From Verrucomicrobiales bacterium (GTDB lineage: Bacteria; Verrucomicrobiota; Verrucomicrobiia; Verrucomicrobiales; V1-33): a DNA stretch of 64,000 bases. Of this stretch, positions 9,008 through 19,223 are shown one piece after another. The DNA is taken from positions 41,803 to 105,802 of the forward strand of contig JAGNEJ010000008.1 of the NCBI GenBank assembly GCA_018003315.1. The letters run 5' to 3'. The notes beneath the pieces were generated by a model. It worked only from the letters and a program-made list of their open reading frames with translations. It did not search any database and had not been told where the DNA came from. The translations under genes were made by a program, and so were the position numbers. Every line of letters starts with the position of its first letter. Positions within the stretch are counted from its first letter, which is position 1.

Positions 9008-10039
9008 ATGCCTGTCGCCACACCCAGCCAATTCGCCGCCATGCTCGATGCCGCCCAGGCGGGCGATTTCGCCTTTCCGGCCATCAACGTGACTTCACTG
9101 CCCACCATCAATGGTGCGCTGAAGGCCTTTGCGGAGCAGAAAAGCGACGGGATCATCCAGGTTTCCACCGGCGGCGGACAATTTGCCTCCGGTACGGCCG
9201 TGAAGGACATGGCGCTGGGTGCCATTGTGCTGGCGGAAGCGGTGCACTTGTTGGCGGAACGCTACGACATTCTGGTGGGCCTGCACACCGACCACTGCCA
9301 GCCGGACAAGGTGAACACCTTTCTCAAACCGCTGCTGGAAGCCACCCGCCAGCGCCGCCTGGCCGGAAAAGGAAATCTTTTCAACAGCCACATGCTCGAT
9401 GCCTCCTCGCTGCCCTTGAAGGAAAACATGGCCCTGAGCGCCGATCTGCTCCGGGAATGCGCCGCACTGGAAATCATACTGGAAGTGGAAGCCGGCGTGG
9501 TGGGAGGCGAAGAAGACGGCGTGGACCACGGCGACCAGCCGAACGCCAAACTTTACACCACCCCTGAAGACATGCTCCAGGTCCATGACAGCCTCAAAGG
9601 TTTGGGGCGCTATCTGTTCGCCGCGACCTTTGGCAACGTCCACGGAGCCTACAAGCCCGGCATCGTCAAGCTGCGCCCGGACATTCTGAAACAGGGGCAG
9701 GATGCCGTCATTGCCAAACACGGTCCGAGCGCGGAGTTCGACCTGGTGTTTCACGGAGGCTCCGGCACCCCGCTGGAAGAAATCCGCGAAACCCTCGCCT
9801 ACGGAGTTGTCAAAATGAACATTGACACCGACACCCAGTATGCCTTCACCCGCCCGGTGGCCGATCACATGATGAAACACTACGACGGGGTCCTCAAAAT
9901 CGACGGCGAAGTGGGCGACAAGAAGGCCTACGACCCGCGCAGCTATTTGAAAAAAGGCGAACAGGGCCTTTGCGACCGCATGAAACAGGCCTGCGACGAC
10001 CTCCGCAGCACCGGCCGCACCATCTGCGGCAAGGTCTGA
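9008..10039 (+). CDS. fbaA: Class II fructose-bisphosphate aldolase
   Basis: A 343-residue zinc-dependent aldolase catalysing reversible cleavage of fructose 1,6-bisphosphate to dihydroxyacetone phosphate and glyceraldehyde 3-phosphate (glycolysis/gluconeogenesis, cytoplasm). The HTDHCQPDKV segment contains the catalytic Asp/zinc-binding His signature. FHGGSGTP and MNIDTDTQYAF form the later metal- and phosphate-binding loops of class IIA aldolases. The 343-residue length agrees with the class IIA branch (FbaA/yeast type). ATG 9008 is preferred over an upstream in-frame start that would add 26 residues before the conserved beginning. A stretch of about 90 bp separates it from accD. Confidence 0.93.
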   Translation: MPVATPSQFAAMLDAAQAGDFAFPAINVTSLPTINGALKAFAEQKSDGIIQVSTGGGQFASGTAVKDMALGAIVLAEAVHLLAERYDILVGLHTDHCQPDKVNTFLKPLLEATRQRRLAGKGNLFNSHMLDASSLPLKENMALSADLLRECAALEIILEVEAGVVGGEEDGVDHGDQPNAKLYTTPEDMLQVHDSLKGLGRYLFAATFGNVHGAYKPGIVKLRPDILKQGQDAVIAKHGPSAEFDLVFHGGSGTPLEEIRETLAYGVVKMNIDTDTQYAFTRPVADHMMKHYDGVLKIDGEVGDKKAYDPRSYLKKGEQGLCDRMKQACDDLRSTGRTICGKV

Positions 10040-10138
10040 CGGCAAAACCCCACGCAGGCGCATTTGCGAGGGGTGCGCGCAGTTGCATGGACAGTGGGCT
10101 GGCAGTAAAGGGACGCTCCTTTCTTCCACCATCCCCAC

Positions 10139-12403
10139 ATGGCCAAAACCCGCAGCAACCCATCGCGCACGTCCCGCCCCGCCAGGGCAAAGCAACCAAC
10201 GGCAGCGAAGCCGTCCGCTCCGGAAATGGACGAGCAGGCCGAAGCCGATCCGGCATTGGAAGGCCAGGCGGTGGAAGCCTCCCCGCAGATGAAAAGCGTG
10301 CTGGCGCTGCCGGTGACCCGTCCCGCCGGACTGCGCGCGCTGTTTCAGTCGGCAAAATCCGCGGACGCAACCACGGCGACTCCAGCCTCCGGCGCGGAAA
10401 CCCTGGACGCCAAACCGACCCCGAAACCAAAACTCAAGCCGGGTCCAGCGTCAGAAATCAAATTCGAACCAAGACCGGAGCCCAAAGCAGCAGCGGAACC
10501 GAAGCCCGAACCAACACCGGAGGCACGAACAGAAGCAGCACCGGAGCCGTTGCCAGAGCCGGCAGCCGAAGTGCTGCCAACTCCGGTGGTGGAGCAAACC
10601 GGAGCGGCTCTGCCAACGGTGAGTGCCGCTCCGACGCAGGAAGCAGCACCCGCTGTGGAATCGCCTCCCGGCCCGGCTGCAGAACCGCACCCCAGCCCGC
10701 CTGACACGCGGACGGCACAGCTTTCCAGATACGGGGCGCCCGCCGGAATCGGGCTGCTGATTTTGCTCACCGTGGCGGTGTCCCTGCTGCTGTTGCAGCG
10801 GTCCAAGGAGCGGGCGATGGCCCGGCAACAGACCGCTGCGGCAGCGAGCGCCGCGGAAGTGGCCGCGCACCGGCAGGCGGAGGCCGAACATCAGGTGGTG
10901 GCGATGACCGCCGCGCTGCGGCAGGGGCTCATGGACCACGGGGATACAGGCACTTCCACAACCTACGAGGCGGGTGCCCTGGCCATTTTGCAGACGCTGC
11001 CAGCGCCGACGGATGCCGCCGGTCGCCAGGCGCGGCGGCAACTGCGCCTGGATTTGGCGGAGATCGCCCGCAACCGGAGCGATTTTCGGACCGCCATGAC
11101 CCATGTTCGGGAAGCCGCCGCGCTGGAGGGCGGAGCATGGGCGGACCTGTTGGGCGGCGAGATGCTGTTTGAAGCTGGCGACTGCCGCGAAGAGGCGGGC
11201 ATCCGGGCCAGCCGGATTCTGGCGAGCCTCCCGGCCGCAGCCAGTGACACCACCGCCCTGCTGGCCGCCCGAGCGCAGCATTTGCTGGCCAGAATCGCCA
11301 CGGCAGATGCCGTCGGTGCCCTGCAGGAGGCAGGAACCGTCCGTGAAACCGCCGTAACCGCCTTGAAGACCAGGGGGGCCGCGCTTTCCGCCAGCCTGCG
11401 CGCGGAAATGAAGGAGGATTTCCAGCGCCGGGAACAGAAACTGCAGGATGCCCTGACAAAAAACGATGCGAATCTGATCGCGGAGGCGGGCCGGGAAAAG
11501 GAGGCGTTTGACCAGAAATTCCACGCGGAACTGCAACGCCGGGAAGCACGGTTGCAGCAGGAACTGGCCGAGGCACAAAAGCCCTCACCAACGTTGGAAA
11601 CCCTGCAGGAAAAAGCCGCTGCCGCCTGGAAGGCAGCCTTGGAGAGGGCGGGCAAGGTCGCGGAGGCTTCTTCGGACATGGAAGCCCGCCGACTGCGAAC
11701 GGAATGCCGGGTGGAACTGGCCGGCGCCCTGGCAGTGCAGCGAAAATTTGACCAAGCCCAGGCGCAAGCCGAAACCGCGCTCGCTGAGTCGGAAGCGCTG
11801 GCAAAGGCAGCCTCCACCCTGCCCCTGCAGCGCTTGCAGGGGTTCGCCGCATCCCAGGCCAGTGACATCCTGCGGCTTAAATCCCTCGGCGTTCCCGCAG
11901 CCCAAGCCAAACCGCTGCAGAGTCAGGCGCTCGCGCTGATTCGCCGTGCCGTGGAATGGTCCACGGGCGCCACCCAGCGCATTCCGGATGCTCCGCTGGT
12001 CTGGTCGCGTCTGGGCAGTGCGCAGCTTCGTTTGGCGGCCCTGCTGGCAGACGGAGGAAATGCCGCAGAGGCCGCGTCCGTCCAGCAGCAGGCGACGGAA
12101 TCCCTCCGCCGCAGCGAGCGGGACGGTGGACTGCGGGAACTGCAGTTTCTTGCCAGTCAGCGGCTGGCCGCATTGCGTCCGGTTCCTGCCAATGCCGATG
12201 CGGCCAAAGCGGCTGCCGCGGTGCAGGCCGCGCAGACCCTGGCAAACGAAATCGCCGTGCTCCGCAGGCAGCTGGCGCTGGCGTGGCTGGACGGGACCGC
12301 GACCGGAGCCTGTCAGGAGAGCAAAGCCCGCCTGCTGGAGCACTGTCAAGCCGTCCCTGAAACGCAGCCCTGGAAAGCCCTGGTCGAGGCGGCAGTGCCC
12401 TGA
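10139..12403 (+). CDS. Pro/Ala-rich single-pass membrane protein with coiled-coil/TPR-like C-terminal half
   Basis: Not recognised as a named family. The 754 residues divide into an N-terminal basic and Pro/Glu/Ala-rich region (about 1-200, with PKPKLKPGP- and PEP-type repeats, probably disordered), one transmembrane helix (about 203-222, IGLLILLTVAVSLLLLQRS), and a long Ala/Gln/Glu-rich helical region. About residues 415-480 are strongly charged and coiled-coil-like, and the C-terminal third looks like degenerate TPR-type helices. The topology suggests a short cytoplasmic tail and a large periplasmic helical domain, or the reverse. It sits alone between aldolase and the first giant surface protein. 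A scaffold or tethering role is only a guess. Confidence 0.75.
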   Translation: MAKTRSNPSRTSRPARAKQPTAAKPSAPEMDEQAEADPALEGQAVEASPQMKSVLALPVTRPAGLRALFQSAKSADATTATPASGAETLDAKPTPKPKLKPGPASEIKFEPRPEPKAAAEPKPEPTPEARTEAAPEPLPEPAAEVLPTPVVEQTGAALPTVSAAPTQEAAPAVESPPGPAAEPHPSPPDTRTAQLSRYGAPAGIGLLILLTVAVSLLLLQRSKERAMARQQTAAAASAAEVAAHRQAEAEHQVVAMTAALRQGLMDHGDTGTSTTYEAGALAILQTLPAPTDAAGRQARRQLRLDLAEIARNRSDFRTAMTHVREAAALEGGAWADLLGGEMLFEAGDCREEAGIRASRILASLPAAASDTTALLAARAQHLLARIATADAVGALQEAGTVRETAVTALKTRGAALSASLRAEMKEDFQRREQKLQDALTKNDANLIAEAGREKEAFDQKFHAELQRREARLQQELAEAQKPSPTLETLQEKAAAAWKAALERAGKVAEASSDMEARRLRTECRVELAGALAVQRKFDQAQAQAETALAESEALAKAASTLPLQRLQGFAASQASDILRLKSLGVPAAQAKPLQSQALALIRRAVEWSTGATQRIPDAPLVWSRLGSAQLRLAALLADGGNAAEAASVQQQATESLRRSERDGGLRELQFLASQRLAALRPVPANADAAKAAAAVQAAQTLANEIAVLRRQLALAWLDGTATGACQESKARLLEHCQAVPETQPWKALVEAAVP

Positions 12404-12508
12404 ACCTCCGCACCCAGAGGGGAGCTACAGGCGGAACGGTGAACTCCGGGCTTTTCAGCCCGCGGGCGTTCTGATTCAATGGACCGGAATTCCACATCCA
12501 ATCCCCCC

Positions 12509-15500
12509 ATGAAACAGCTGCTCCTCCCTGTGATGCTCGTGTGTGCCGGCCCTGTCTGGAGTTTTGACACGGTGGTCGTCATCAATGAAATCCAATACCA
12601 TCCGCCGACCGCCGGGGAGGAGGGCGAGTGGCTGGAGCTGCACAACCAGCAGGGGGTCAATGTGGACATTTCCGGCTGGCGGCTCAGCGGCGCCGTGGAC
12701 TTCACTTTTCCCGCCGCCACCATCATTCAGGGCGGGGGGTTTCTGGTGGTCGCACGCAATCCGGCGCTCAGCGGAGTGCCGGGCGCCATGGGGCCGTGGA
12801 CGGGGGCGCTGGACAACCGCGGCGAAACGCTGCGCCTGCGCGACAACAACGACCGCATCATGGACGAAGTGACCTACGGCGACAAAGGGGACTGGCCCAT
12901 TCCGCCTGACGGCAGCGGTGCCACGCTTTGCAAACGCAGTCCGGATGGCGGACCGAATGCGGCTGATTGGAGCTTCAGTCCGGCGGCAGGCGGCACTCCT
13001 TTGGCATTGAATTTCCCGCCTGCTCCGAGCCCGGTCACCACCAGGGCGGTTTCGCTGGTCAGTCCGTGGAAATATCGCAACTCCGGTGCCGATCCCGGTC
13101 CGGCTTGGAACACGCCGGGTTTCGACGATGCGGCCTGGCAGGATGGCGAGAGTCTTTTCAATTATGGCGGGACGCAAATTTACCAGCCGGGCGTCGCCGT
13201 GGCGCCGGGGGGCATCTGGGACCAGTCGGTCTGGACCGGCGATGCCGATTCCAAAATCAGCACCGGCAAGACCTACACGCACAAAATCGGGCTCAACCGC
13301 ACCGGCAGCTATGCGGCGATCAACGGGGTGGCCTTCACTGCTCCCGGTTCCGGGGTGCGCAGCGGCGCTAACTGGAGCCTGACGGGAGCGGACAACAGTT
13401 ATACCGGCAACGGAGTCAACCAGGGCGCCAACAACCTGCATAATCCCAGCGGGAGCCGCGAGTTGTGCGTGGAATTTTTTTATGGCGCCAGCGACAACGG
13501 GAAGTCGCGGCTCACGATTTCCGGACTCACCGGCGGACAGGCCTATGTGGCGCGGTTCTACACCACGGGATTCGGCGGCCCGGGAGACCGTCTGACACGC
13601 ATCACGCCATCGGACAGCGGGACCGCCTATCTTTGCGATGAAAACGCCACCAATTCCGGCAACGGACTCATCGTCAGCTACCGCTACCAGGCCCCTGCCT
13701 CCGGCACCATCACCTTCGACTTCCTGCCCCTGGCCCCTGGCAACACCTGGCACCACTATGCCTTCAGCAACGAGGTCACCGCAGCGGCTCCCAGCGAAAT
13801 TGAGGTCAGCGGAGTCACGGTGGCGTCCGTTTCCTCGGCATTGACCAGTGGATTCGCCCGCGCTGCCGCGAACACCATCAACGAATCCGGCCTGGCATCC
13901 GCCCAGCACGGTACCGTGCCGGACGGAACCATGTGGCTGAGCAATGGGCTCTTCGCCGCCCCGAATGACCCGCTTCCCGCAGAGCTCACCTGGGACTTGG
14001 GGACCAATGTGGACCTGAGTTCGCTGCATGTCTGGAACTACAACGAAAACGCTCCGCCGGACCTCTCCACCCGCGGCAGCCGGCTGGTGGAAATCCTGAC
14101 AACCGACACTGCGGGCGGGCCATTTGTCAGCCGCGGGACGTTCACGCTTTACCGGGCCAGCGGACGCGCCACCGAGCCTGGACAGCATCTCGACCTCAGC
14201 GTGGCGAACGTCCGCCAGGTGAAATTCAACATCACCGCCAACCACGGCGGGGACAACCAGTTCGCCGGACTGAGCGAAGTGAAATTCTACCGCGAGGGCA
14301 TTCCGGGTCCGGCGGTCCCCGTGCCCTACCGCGAACGGATCGCCACGCTGTTCAATTCCGGAGTCGATGCCACCGGCCAGCCGCTGCCGCCCGGCCAGAC
14401 GGACCCGCACTTCACCGATCAAAGTTCCGCCGCTCCCGTGCTGGCGATGGCCGCGCATCCGGCCTGGATGCAGGACGACGGCATTTCCCGCTTCATCGGA
14501 TTCACGGGAAACGGGATGGACAACGTGAATGCCGGCACCTTCACCTACCGAACCACTGCGGACTTCACCGGGCACGATCTGGCCAGTGCCCTGGTGAAGG
14601 TGTATGTCGCCGCGGACAATTCCCTGGACCTTGTCAAACGGAACGGCACCACGGTTCCCGGCGCGTCCGGCAGCGGGTTTTCCTCATACATTGGACCGCT
14701 TTCCATCCCCGGCCCGTTCAATGCGGGGATGAACACCTTTGATTTCCAATGGACCAACGCCGGCCCTGCCGCCAACCCCGGAGGACTGCGCATCAAATGG
14801 GATGCCACCAGCATTCCCAACCACACCCGCACCGTGCTGGCGGCCAACCCGACCACCACCTGGTTCCGGAAAACATTTTCTTTGTCAGGAAATGCAGGCT
14901 CCACCTTCACCGGATCGCTGGTGCATGTGGTGGATGACGGAGCGGTGATTTATCTCAACGGAACGGAAATCGCCCGGACCAACCTCACCGGCGTGCCCGC
15001 GCCGGCGACGTTTGCCGATGCGGGTATTTCCCACCCCATGTTCAGCAGCCCCGTTTCCATTCCGCCGGGCCTCCTCCAGGCTGGACCCAACGTGCTGGCC
15101 GTGGAACTGCACCAGGCTGCCGATGGCGGTGCCGACGCGCTTTTTGGCCTCACCCTGGATGTGACGGAAACGCCCGCCTCCGCGGCAGGAGGCGCGCTGC
15201 AGTTGGACAAGGTGACAGCGGCCACCGCGGGCAACTTCAGCCTGGACCTGCGCAACGGCACCGCTGCGCCGCTCGATCTCACCGGCTATTTGGTCCGTTC
15301 CTCCTCCGGGCAGCAGCGGCTGCTCAGCGGCTCCCTGGCCGCCGGAGCCTGGCTCACCCTGGACCAGACCGCTTTGGGATTCCGCCCGCTGGACGGTGAC
15401 AAACTCTTTCTCCTGGGACCGGGATCGGCGGTCCTGGACGGCTTGGTGGTGAAAAACAAGCCGCAGGCACGCACCAGCCAGGGTGCGTGGATGACCCCTG

Positions 15501-18500
15501 CCAGCTCCAACGCTGGGGGCCAGGCGGTGTTTTCCGTTCCTGACAGCATCGTCATCAACGAAATCATGTACCATCACCATCCGGTCTGCCTGCCCACGGG
15601 CACCACGGACAACCCCGAGGAATGGGTGGAATTGTTCAACCGCAGCGCAGCGCCCGTCAGTCTTGTCGGCTGGAAACTGCGCGGCGGCATCCGCTTCGAT
15701 TTTTCCACCCAAGTCATCCCCGCCGGCGGCTTCCTCGTGGTGGCGGCCGACCCGGCGGCCCTGGCGGCGAAGCATCCGTCCATCTCCATCGCCGGGCCGT
15801 GGTCCGGTTCCCTCTCCAACAAGGGCGACGTGGTCATTCTGGAGGATCCCAACGACAACAAGGCGGACGAGGTGTCCTACCGCACCGGCGGGCGCTGGGA
15901 TGGCCGCGCGGATGGCGGCGGCTCCAGCCTGGAATTGCGCGATCCGGATGCCGACAACGGCGTGCCGGAAAGCTGGGCGGCGAGCGATGAATCCGGCAAA
16001 AGTTCCTGGCAAACCTTTTCCTGGAGCGGACTGGGGGCTCCGTTTGCCGGAACCAACGACCCTGCCCAGTATCATGAATTCATCCTCGGTCTGCTGAACT
16101 CGGGGGAGTGTCTGGTGGATGATGTCAGCGTCAGCACCGGCGGCACGCCGCTGATCCAGAATGGCAATTTTTCCGGCGGCAATGCGGCTGCCTGGAGACT
16201 GTTGGGAAACCACGGAAGCCACGGACGCAGCATCGTGCAGGACGACCCCGCCAGCCCCGGGAACAAAGTCCTGCGCATCGTGGCCACCGGACCGACCGAG
16301 CACATGCACAACCATTGCGAAACCACGCTCAAGGCGGGGCCGTCCTATCATGTCACCAATTCCGGCAGCACCTACGCGATTTCCTTCCGCGCCCGCTGGG
16401 TCAGCGGCAGTCCGCGGCTGCTGGCCCGGCTTTATTTCAACCGGCTGGCCAGACAACTGCTGCTGCCAATGCCGGAAAACACCGGCACTCCCGGCGCTGC
16501 CAACAGCCGCCTCGTTCCGAACATTGGCCCCAGCCTGGCGGAACTGACCCAGCTTCCGGTGGTGCCCGCGGGGAATGCTCCGATCACCCTGCGCATCCGC
16601 GCCAGTGACCCCGACGGCATCGGCAGCCTGGCCTTGCACTACCGGGACGCCAATGCAGCTCCGGCGCCGGCGTTCACCGCGCTGCCCATGAGCGTCAACA
16701 GCAACGGAGAGCACGAGGCCGTGGTGACCGGGCAGACCGCCGGAACCCTGCTGGAATTTCATGTGGAAGCGGTGGACGCACTGGGGGCGGTGTCGCGCTA
16801 TCCAGCGGACGAGGCGCTGCTGAAGTGGAATGACGGCACCGTGCCACCGGGGCCGGGGCATGGCTTCCGCATCCTCATGAGCAAGGCGAATGCAGACTTC
16901 ATGCACCTGCAAACCAACGTGATGAGCAACGATTTCCTGCCTGCCACGGTCATTTACCGGGAAAGCGAGGTTTTTTACGACGCGCGCTGCCGGTTGAAAA
17001 GCAGCGAGCGGGGCCGCCCGGCGGACATCCGCCTGGGTTTCGCTGTCGAGTTTGATCCCATGCAGCCATTCCGTGGAAAAATGACGGCGGTGAACCTGGA
17101 CCGGTCCACCTACGGACGCGGCACCACCAGCAGCGGCTACGGACAGAGCGAACTGTGGAACTGGCACTTCTTCGCCCGGGCCGGCGGCATTCCCTCGTGC
17201 CTGAATGACCTGGTCTATCTCATCAGCCCGCGGGCCGCCCACACCGGCAGCGCCATGCTCACGATGGCGGAATTCAATGATCCATTTCTCGACGGCCAGT
17301 GGAAGGACGGCGCCGACACGCCCACCTTCAAATATGAACTCATTTACTACCCGACCACCACCCAGGGCGGCACGCCGGAAGGGCTCAAGCTGCCATCCCC
17401 CGACAATGTGAACGCGGTTACCCTGGGCGGCATCACGGATTCCAGCAAGGAAGCCTACCGCTGGAATTTCCTCATCGGAAACGCCCGGACGGACGACGAC
17501 TATTCCCGCATTCAGGCCTTGGCGGATGGTTTCCGCCGCACCGGATCGGATTACCTGACAAATCTGCCGAACGTCATCGACGTGGACCAGTGGCTGCGCT
17601 GTTATGCGGCCTTCAGTCTGGCCGGCATCGGAGACCACTACACCGTCGCCTCCGGCGGCTGGCACAACCTGAAACTCTATTCGCGCAGCGACGGGCGCAT
17701 CCTGTTCCTGCCGTGGGACCCTGACTTCAACAGCGAAGCCTCCAACGCCGCCGTGGTCCGCTCGCCCGACCTCGCCAAAATGATCAATGCCAGTCCGGCC
17801 TGGCACCGCGCCTTCTACGGCCACCTGCACAACATCATCAGCCAGAGCTTCAACACCGCTTATGTCAGCCAGTGGATGCCCCACTACCAGAGCTTCACCA
17901 CCACGGGGGGGAACTGGAACGACATCACCACCTACGTCACGCAGCGCGTCGCCTTTGTGCAAAACGACTGCGCGACCCAGTATCCCGCGGCGGCCTTCGG
18001 CATCACCACCAACGGGGGAAATGATTTTTCCTCGCCTGGCGTTCAGGCCACCCTGGCAGGAACCGCCTGGATCGACGTGCATCACCTGCGCCTGCGCGGC
18101 AGCACGGAACCAATCCCGGTCACCTGGACCTCCCGCACCGCCTGGCAGATCAGCCTGCCCCTGCTCAACGGACCGAATCACTTCATCATCGACGGGCTGG
18201 ATTTCTCCGGAAATCTCGTCCAGACCGACTCCATCACCATCACCGGCAGCGGCGGCACCGTCGCCGCCCATGCGGCCAACCTGGTGGTTAGTGAACTGAA
18301 CTATCATCCCGCACCGCCCAGCGGCTCCGAACAGGCGGCCGGCTTCACCGACGCGGAGGATTTCGAATTCGTGGAACTGCAAAACATCAGTTCGTTCATC
18401 GTGGACCTCACCGGCGTCCACTTTGCCGCAGGCCTGACCTGGAGCGCCGCGGCGGGCACCCAAATCCCGCCCGGCGGCAGGGTGGTCATTCCGCGGCGCG

Positions 18501-19114
18501 CCGCCGCTTTTGCCCTGCGCTACCCAGGAATCCCGGTGCTGGGCGAATACTACCTGCCCGATGCCAACGTGCTGGCCAACCGCGGTGAGGAACTAGCCCT
18601 GGCGGATGCCAGCGGTGCCGACATCAAGCGCTTCACCTACGATGACCAGAGCCCCTGGCCCGCTGGAGCGGATGGCTCTGGGACCACGCTGGTGCTGGTG
18701 GCGCCGGCGGCAAATCCGGATCACAATGCTCCCCTCAGTTGGCGCGACAGCCTCGCCGCTGGGGGCAATCCAGGCGGTTCCGATGCCACTCCTCTCCCGG
18801 CTAATCCGGACGGCGATGACGACCACAACGGCCTCACCAATCTCGCCGACTATGCCCTGGGGCTGGGTGGGATGCTACCTGCATTGGTTTTGGCGGGCGG
18901 CGTCGTGCAAATGACCCTGACCAGAGCCGCCGGTGCCGCAGTCCAGCCGGAAGTGGAGCTTTCCACCGCCTTGAGCGGATGGACCCCCGCCCCCGCGACC
19001 CTGCTGAGCCGGGGCATCGACGGCAGCGGCAACGAAATCCTCACCCTCTCGGTGGCGGTTCCACCGGGTGCGGAAAACCGGATCTTCGTGCGGGTCCGGT
19101 TCCGCGCTGGCTGA
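12509..19114 (+). CDS. Giant secreted lamin-tail / CotH-kinase-fold protein (2201 aa)
   Basis: Exported multidomain protein. A signal peptide (MKQLLLPVMLVCAGPVWS) precedes a lamin-tail domain (about residues 18-130, VVINEIQYHP and SGWRLSG). A discoidin-like (F5/8 type C) segment lies at about 430-600, and beta-sandwich repeats follow. A second lamin-tail domain is at about 1012-1135 (IVINEIMYHHHP). A CotH-like atypical kinase domain spans about 1454-1750 with the metal-binding-type motif FLPWDPDFN. After an Ig-like stretch comes a third lamin-tail domain (about 1925-2045) and a C-terminal Asp-rich, EF-hand/dockerin-like loop (DGDDDHNGLTNLADYALG). CotH proteins can phosphorylate partner proteins; whether this copy is active is unknown. 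ATG 12509 is chosen because it starts the signal peptide. A paralogue lies at 49689-56018. Confidence 0.87.
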   Translation: MKQLLLPVMLVCAGPVWSFDTVVVINEIQYHPPTAGEEGEWLELHNQQGVNVDISGWRLSGAVDFTFPAATIIQGGGFLVVARNPALSGVPGAMGPWTGALDNRGETLRLRDNNDRIMDEVTYGDKGDWPIPPDGSGATLCKRSPDGGPNAADWSFSPAAGGTPLALNFPPAPSPVTTRAVSLVSPWKYRNSGADPGPAWNTPGFDDAAWQDGESLFNYGGTQIYQPGVAVAPGGIWDQSVWTGDADSKISTGKTYTHKIGLNRTGSYAAINGVAFTAPGSGVRSGANWSLTGADNSYTGNGVNQGANNLHNPSGSRELCVEFFYGASDNGKSRLTISGLTGGQAYVARFYTTGFGGPGDRLTRITPSDSGTAYLCDENATNSGNGLIVSYRYQAPASGTITFDFLPLAPGNTWHHYAFSNEVTAAAPSEIEVSGVTVASVSSALTSGFARAAANTINESGLASAQHGTVPDGTMWLSNGLFAAPNDPLPAELTWDLGTNVDLSSLHVWNYNENAPPDLSTRGSRLVEILTTDTAGGPFVSRGTFTLYRASGRATEPGQHLDLSVANVRQVKFNITANHGGDNQFAGLSEVKFYREGIPGPAVPVPYRERIATLFNSGVDATGQPLPPGQTDPHFTDQSSAAPVLAMAAHPAWMQDDGISRFIGFTGNGMDNVNAGTFTYRTTADFTGHDLASALVKVYVAADNSLDLVKRNGTTVPGASGSGFSSYIGPLSIPGPFNAGMNTFDFQWTNAGPAANPGGLRIKWDATSIPNHTRTVLAANPTTTWFRKTFSLSGNAGSTFTGSLVHVVDDGAVIYLNGTEIARTNLTGVPAPATFADAGISHPMFSSPVSIPPGLLQAGPNVLAVELHQAADGGADALFGLTLDVTETPASAAGGALQLDKVTAATAGNFSLDLRNGTAAPLDLTGYLVRSSSGQQRLLSGSLAAGAWLTLDQTALGFRPLDGDKLFLLGPGSAVLDGLVVKNKPQARTSQGAWMTPASSNAGGQAVFSVPDSIVINEIMYHHHPVCLPTGTTDNPEEWVELFNRSAAPVSLVGWKLRGGIRFDFSTQVIPAGGFLVVAADPAALAAKHPSISIAGPWSGSLSNKGDVVILEDPNDNKADEVSYRTGGRWDGRADGGGSSLELRDPDADNGVPESWAASDESGKSSWQTFSWSGLGAPFAGTNDPAQYHEFILGLLNSGECLVDDVSVSTGGTPLIQNGNFSGGNAAAWRLLGNHGSHGRSIVQDDPASPGNKVLRIVATGPTEHMHNHCETTLKAGPSYHVTNSGSTYAISFRARWVSGSPRLLARLYFNRLARQLLLPMPENTGTPGAANSRLVPNIGPSLAELTQLPVVPAGNAPITLRIRASDPDGIGSLALHYRDANAAPAPAFTALPMSVNSNGEHEAVVTGQTAGTLLEFHVEAVDALGAVSRYPADEALLKWNDGTVPPGPGHGFRILMSKANADFMHLQTNVMSNDFLPATVIYRESEVFYDARCRLKSSERGRPADIRLGFAVEFDPMQPFRGKMTAVNLDRSTYGRGTTSSGYGQSELWNWHFFARAGGIPSCLNDLVYLISPRAAHTGSAMLTMAEFNDPFLDGQWKDGADTPTFKYELIYYPTTTQGGTPEGLKLPSPDNVNAVTLGGITDSSKEAYRWNFLIGNARTDDDYSRIQALADGFRRTGSDYLTNLPNVIDVDQWLRCYAAFSLAGIGDHYTVASGGWHNLKLYSRSDGRILFLPWDPDFNSEASNAAVVRSPDLAKMINASPAWHRAFYGHLHNIISQSFNTAYVSQWMPHYQSFTTTGGNWNDITTYVTQRVAFVQNDCATQYPAAAFGITTNGGNDFSSPGVQATLAGTAWIDVHHLRLRGSTEPIPVTWTSRTAWQISLPLLNGPNHFIIDGLDFSGNLVQTDSITITGSGGTVAAHAANLVVSELNYHPAPPSGSEQAAGFTDAEDFEFVELQNISSFIVDLTGVHFAAGLTWSAAAGTQIPPGGRVVIPRRAAAFALRYPGIPVLGEYYLPDANVLANRGEELALADASGADIKRFTYDDQSPWPAGADGSGTTLVLVAPAANPDHNAPLSWRDSLAAGGNPGGSDATPLPANPDGDDDHNGLTNLADYALGLGGMLPALVLAGGVVQMTLTRAAGAAVQPEVELSTALSGWTPAPATLLSRGIDGSGNEILTLSVAVPPGAENRIFVRVRFRAG

Positions 19115-19223
19115 GCCGGGCAAAATTGAACGCAGAGAGCCCGTTGGTGGTCTGTGAGCCGTGGCCCGGGTGGATTCCAGGTGCGGATGCTCCGCCCCGT
19201 GCCATGCTATCCCTTATTTCTTC

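Noticed and set aside
14885..18463. A 1192-residue open frame antisense to the first giant gene (minus strand), and a similar 699-residue frame at 12476-14575
   Set aside because: They are Arg/Gly/Ala-rich, lack recognisable domains and run opposite a gene with clear domains; long antisense frames are expected in G+C-rich coding DNA.
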